From: Conidiobolus incongruus B7586
Lineage: Eukaryota > Entomophthoromycota > Entomophthoromycetes > Entomophthorales > Conidiobolaceae
NCBI GenBank assembly: GCA_000697335.1
Contig: JNEM01009638.1
Span: 1-10,619 of the forward strand
Direction: 5' to 3'
Length of the DNA stretch: 10,619 nt
The notes beneath the pieces were generated by a model, which searched no databases, was not told the origin of the DNA, and was given only the letters and a program-made list of their open reading frames with translations. Shown one piece after another: positions 6,802-10,619 of the stretch; within the stretch, counting starts at the first letter, position 1; every line of letters begins with the position of its first letter. The position numbers were made by a program, and so were the translations under genes.

Positions 6802-9420
6802 AATTTTAGAGTCCTCAATTTTAATTAAAATTATTATTGTTTAAATTTTTTCTATTAGTGGTTATAGTTTAATTTTGTTTGGATTACTAAATTAAGTTGT
6901 TAATATTACTTTAAATGAATTTATATATAACTAAAAAAGTGGATATTATTTTTCTTGGATATTTTATATTAGAATATATTATTATGTTATATCAATTGTT
7001 ATTTATTATTTTAGAAATACATCCAATGATTACATATATCTGATTAAGTTGATCGATTTTATAATTTTCTAATTGGTTTAAATGAGTAGAACATTCAATA
7101 GCATTGAATTGATTAACAAATAATATCAATGGATTACAACTTACACTACATTTAATGAGTAGTCTGTCGATTTCTTTTATCTCAAATCTTAGGAAAATAC
7201 TATATGAGCTAGTATAACAATTTTATATACATTTAACCTGCTGAATCATGAAAGATGGTTATGGAGTTTTTTAAGTTCTCGATATACAATTTATCTCTAG
7301 CTCTTACAATATTATCAATATTAACTCGCATTTATGAGATAAATTATCAAAACAATTCCAGTTTTTCTATTATTAAAGAGATAAATTTCTTTTTCATTGG
7401 TCATTTACGGATCTATTTAAACTAAAGTTGGAATCTTATTTGGGTGAGTGAGAGTATAAAACCAATAGATAGTTATTAAAATATCGAAAATATATAAAAT
7501 TTTTTCCGGAAATAAAACAGATATTTTCTAAATTTTAACAATTTATAAATATTATATAATTGTAACAAAATATAAATTTTATTTACCGAAATTATTATAA
7601 TTGTTAATTTGATTCAATTCAATTAAAAAATTTTATTTTTAAAATTGGAAAATTCAAATAGTTTTAAATTATCGATCAATTGTGGTAATAGTAAAACTTT
7701 TCCATAATGATTAACCATTCCGATAAATTCTTAATTAATGTAATTAGGTTACATATTTTCTATTATTTTGCTGTAATATTATATTAAATTTATTAATATT
7801 AAGTGATTAAAAATTCTATGGAATTTTAGAGGATTGTATAAATATAGATATGTATATATATTATTAATAAGAACAGTTTAATCCTTTTTTAGAATTTGGT
7901 TATATCAATTTTTTAATTGTAAAAAACATTTCAGGTTAACAAAATATCTTAATTTGGTAAAATAATTAATCAAATTATAAATAAACCGAAAAATGTTATA
8001 TTTGACTTAGCTCATATTGAGTTACAATATGAAAATTTTCTAAATATCGTAATATTATATAATAATTTAGCTTACAATTCAAAATGTTTCAGGAATATAC
8101 GAGTTTATTAAGAGTTGATAAGATAATCGAATATTTCTAATTATTGGTAATTAATTAAGATATTGTAATATATAATTTTGATTTTTTCATTATTTAAAAT
8201 TTCTTAATCCAGATGTTTGGTTAACAATAATATTGATAATATTTTTTAGTGATATAATATATTGCACAGATAAAAATTTGGAATATTCGATAATAAATAT
8301 TGAGTTGAATATTGTTGTCAGGTGAATTCATTAAATCATAAAGTCGGCTAAATTCAATACTTTTATATGGTAATTCAATGCTTGTTTCGTGTGTCAAATA
8401 TTTGATTGAAACAGATTAAATGACTATTAATGATACTGTTAAACAATTGATTTTCCTTGAAAACCTGATTTCTACATGATATATTATAATTAACAGTAAG
8501 ATTTTAACTCCGCACATTTAATCACAAAATTAAAAACATTTGGCTTATTCAACAATGAGTCAAACTATAACCATTGATTATAATATAAATTTTTATTTGA
8601 ATTCTGTTAAAATCTCGGAATAGATTTCTTACTATTTATGGACTATATGATAGAAAATTATTTCTAATTTTTAGTGTATAACTTAAGATATTTTCTGTGT
8701 ATTAAAAACTAAAACTGACTTAAATATTTAGATTAAATTTGTAACTCAAAATTACGAATGCTGAAATAATCATTACCTTAATATTTAATTCATCATTTAA
8801 TGTTTAATAAATTTTTAAAATGCAATTAGATAATTTAATTCACCACCATCTATACTATAATTACTTTCATCAAAAATTATTAATCAATCGAGCTTCTAAT
8901 AAATTAAAACAAAAAAACTAAATATAAAATGAACAAAATATATATTTATTGGTATTGTAATTAATATGATTAATAGTAGTTTTTTAGTTCTTTTTATTAA
9001 ATATAATTTGAATGAATTCTAGAATTTATATTGGGTATTATGTTATATTCAACCTCAAATATGTGTGCCGACTAATTTAGTAAATATTATTTTAAGAAAT
9101 ATCTAAATAACTGAATATTATTAATATTATGCCAATATTTCATCAATTCTTGTATTTGTATGAAAGAATATTTTCTAATACAATGTACGACGCTGAATTA
9201 AATTAACATAATTTACTAAATTCGTCCATATTTTAATTAATAGTTTAACTATATTTATTTAATTTATAAAAATATTTGTTTTAGCAAATTTTATCATTTA
9301 TTGATCTTTTATAATATTTAATAAATACTTAGCTTAAAAGTATATTCTGTATTAATTAAATCAAATTTGCATATTATGACTATTGATAACTGGATTTTCA
9401 ATTATTTACGAGTATTTATA
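6802..9420. other. AT-rich gene desert
   Basis: No ORF, RNA gene or paired repeat could be supported over about 2.6 kb. Composition is a little less extreme around 7160-7460 and 8330-8560, but all frames are closed there and no motif is recognised. GAGATAAATT occurs twice, near 7336 and 7378, probably by chance. Confidence 0.5.
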
Positions 9421-9526
9421 TATTGCAGGTCTTCTAGAAAGTAGATTTGCAATAAAGATCACATAGATACGATAAAACGGGCCAAGGACGACTAACCAAA
9501 CACTTTAAACGGCTTTATTAAAATAT

Positions 9527-9542
9527 CAAGCTGTAGAGCTTG
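9527..9542. repeat. 6-bp hairpin
   Basis: CAAGCT and AGCTTG pair perfectly across a GTAG tetraloop, the first of three stems in the 9421-9760 island. Confidence 0.5.
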
Positions 9543-9577
9543 GCCCAGATCAGGATGATACCTGAGTGGATAGGTGC

Positions 9578-9604
9578 CTAGTCACTATTTGATAGTGTGA
9601 TTAG
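9578..9604 (+). repeat. 10-bp bulged hairpin
   Basis: Bases 9578-9587 pair with 9593-9604 around the loop TTTGA, with a 2-base bulge on the 3' arm and one G-U pair in plus-strand RNA. It is the longest stem of the island. Confidence 0.55.
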
Positions 9605-9709
9605 TCCTTTGCCAATGTGTTGAAACTAGAATTACTGTTATGGTCTGGAATTTTTCATTTTGCAGGGATTGTGCCTGTTATTTGTGAGTGAATTACATTC
9701 GGAATCATG

Positions 9710-9747
9710 TCGGACGGTTAAAGTAAAATGGCGAGCGAACCCTCCGA
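9710..9747. repeat. 10-base GC-containing stem with 18-base loop
   Basis: TCGGACGGTT (9710-9719) pairs with AACCCTCCGA (9738-9747) except for one central C-C mismatch. With its 18-base loop, which contains GGCGAGCG, this is the most GC-rich part of the window. Confidence 0.5.
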
Positions 9748-9760
9748 TCCGCGCTAGTAT

Positions 9761-10619
9761 CTATTATTATTTTATATGAATATATCGTATATCAAAAATA
9801 TTAATATAAAACCAAATATTTATTGTTTAGATAAAATAAATAATTTAAATCAATGAGTTTAATTAAATATAATAGATAATTAAACATTGTTTATTTTGTT
9901 TCATTTCTTATATAAATTATTTTAAGCATTTAAATATATGTAAAATGCTAAATTTATTCAGAATATGATTTATGTATATTAATAAATATTTCAATATATA
10001 TTAGAAAAAAACAACTGATAGATTTTCACACTATATTCTGAAATTATTATTTATTATTCTAAATGACATATATATTGAATTTTAATAATATTATAAACAG
10101 AATTTGGAATATAAATATAATATTTTTATATAAGAGTAAAAAGAATATTAAAAAATATTGATTCAATTTTAATCCATATATTGCAACCCAATATTATTAA
10201 AACCATAATTTTGGATATAATAATTATATTAAAAAATTTAATATAAAAACAAATTTGAATATATAATAATATAAAATAATTTATTATTAAACTGGCTGAA
10301 TTAAAAATTAAAAATTAAAAATATTATGTAAATAAAACAAATAAACTTAAATTTCTTAATTCTTATATATTATTAAATATCAATATAAGGACAAGATCTT
10401 AAATAAATTCAAAATAATTTATAAAAATATAGAATTTTGATTTTATATATATTAGATCAAAAAGAAGTATATATATAGAATATATGAATATAAACTTATA
10501 AACTATTTTTATTTTAATTATTTATATTTGAAATAAACACTAAACTTAAATATTTTCAAAATATATAATTTAATTATATTATCTCAATAATATATTAAAT
10601 TCTTAAATTATTTATATAT
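9761..10619. other. AT-rich intergenic filler
   Basis: No coding or RNA feature is visible to the window end. Composition returns abruptly to nearly pure A and T just after 9760. Confidence 0.55.
10301..10321. repeat. Three tandem copies of a 7-mer
   Basis: TTAAAAA is repeated three times head to tail. Short and AT-only, so probably simple slippage. Confidence 0.6.

Larger units (their letters stand above)
9421..9760. other. GC-elevated island without ORF: candidate structured RNA or decayed gene
   Basis: About 340 bases with a G+C content like that of the receptor gene, set in sequence that is almost pure A/T on both sides with sharp edges. Three hairpins occur: CAAGCT-GTAG-AGCTTG (9527-9542), a 10-bp bulged stem (9578-9604) and TCGGACGGTT pairing with AACCCTCCGA (9710-9747, one mismatch). 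In AT-rich genomes such islands often mark non-coding RNA genes. The alternative is a decayed protein gene. The plus strand read from 9476 is protein-like in pieces but has about eight stops, with one open hydrophobic run at 9605-9688. The minus strand is open for 40 codons at 9641-9760. CAG acceptor-like sites end at 9428 and 9665. I checked by eye for tRNA, 5S, U1-U6, U3, SRP and RNase P signatures and found none. Confidence 0.5.

Noticed and set aside
9476-9565. Large-subunit rRNA fragment suggested by CGGGCCAAGGACGACTAAC
   Set aside because: It resembles the conserved ACGGACCAAGGAGTCTAAC only locally; the flanks do not continue the rRNA sequence.
9729-9758. Short plus-strand ORF beginning ATGGCGAGC
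   Set aside because: It stops after nine codons and the following sequence is pure AT with no convincing exon to join.
9700-9760. tRNA gene or B-box on the minus strand (GGGTTCGCTCGCC)
   Set aside because: The flanking bases do not form a 5-bp T-stem, and no acceptor, D or anticodon arms can be placed.
1-10619. CRISPR array, prophage, operon or LTR pair
   Set aside because: No regularly spaced repeats, bacterial signals or long direct terminal repeats were found in the window.

Overview
The window is very AT-rich eukaryotic DNA. Long stretches look like 80-85% A+T by eye, broken by a few islands with clearly more G+C. There are no operons or bacterial-type signals. The one clear gene is an uninterrupted 304-residue seven-helix receptor of the class A (rhodopsin-like) type. 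Fungi with many receptors of this kind include the Entomophthoromycotina (Conidiobolus and relatives), so an early-diverging, AT-rich fungus is my best guess. This is inference from one gene and base composition, not a firm identification.

Layout. 1-392 is AT-rich filler. 395-1965 is a complete-length but dead Tc1/mariner DNA transposon flanked by TA duplications. Its transposase is on the minus strand, and each end carries two spaced direct repeats (IR/DR architecture, as in Sleeping Beauty-type Tc1 elements). 1968-4900 is a gene desert with two weakly GC-elevated blocks (about 2560-2835 and 3678-3839) and a pair of neat palindromes at 4768-4811. 4920-5560 is a GC-elevated island with a small minus-strand membrane-protein ORF (5036-5314), an open stretch upstream in the same frame, and a strong 12-bp hairpin at 5396-5424. 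5803-6717 (minus) is the receptor gene, with a TATA box about 75 bases upstream and a poly(A)-type signal about 50 bases downstream. 6802-9420 is desert. 9421-9760 is a second GC-elevated island without a clean ORF but with three hairpins. It is either a structured RNA or a decayed gene. 9761-10619 is AT-rich filler.

How the parts relate. The receptor should act alone at a membrane as a signal sensor coupled to a G protein; nothing nearby identifies its ligand or partner. The small ORF lies about 490 bases beyond the 3' end of the receptor gene on the same strand, but nothing shows a functional link. The transposon is a fossil whose decay (C-to-T and G-to-A changes at both ends, many stops at conserved Gln/Trp positions) records the same AT-ward mutation pressure that shaped the desert. 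No complete, undescribed multi-gene system is visible. The best candidates for something new are the two non-ORF hairpin islands and the divergent receptor.
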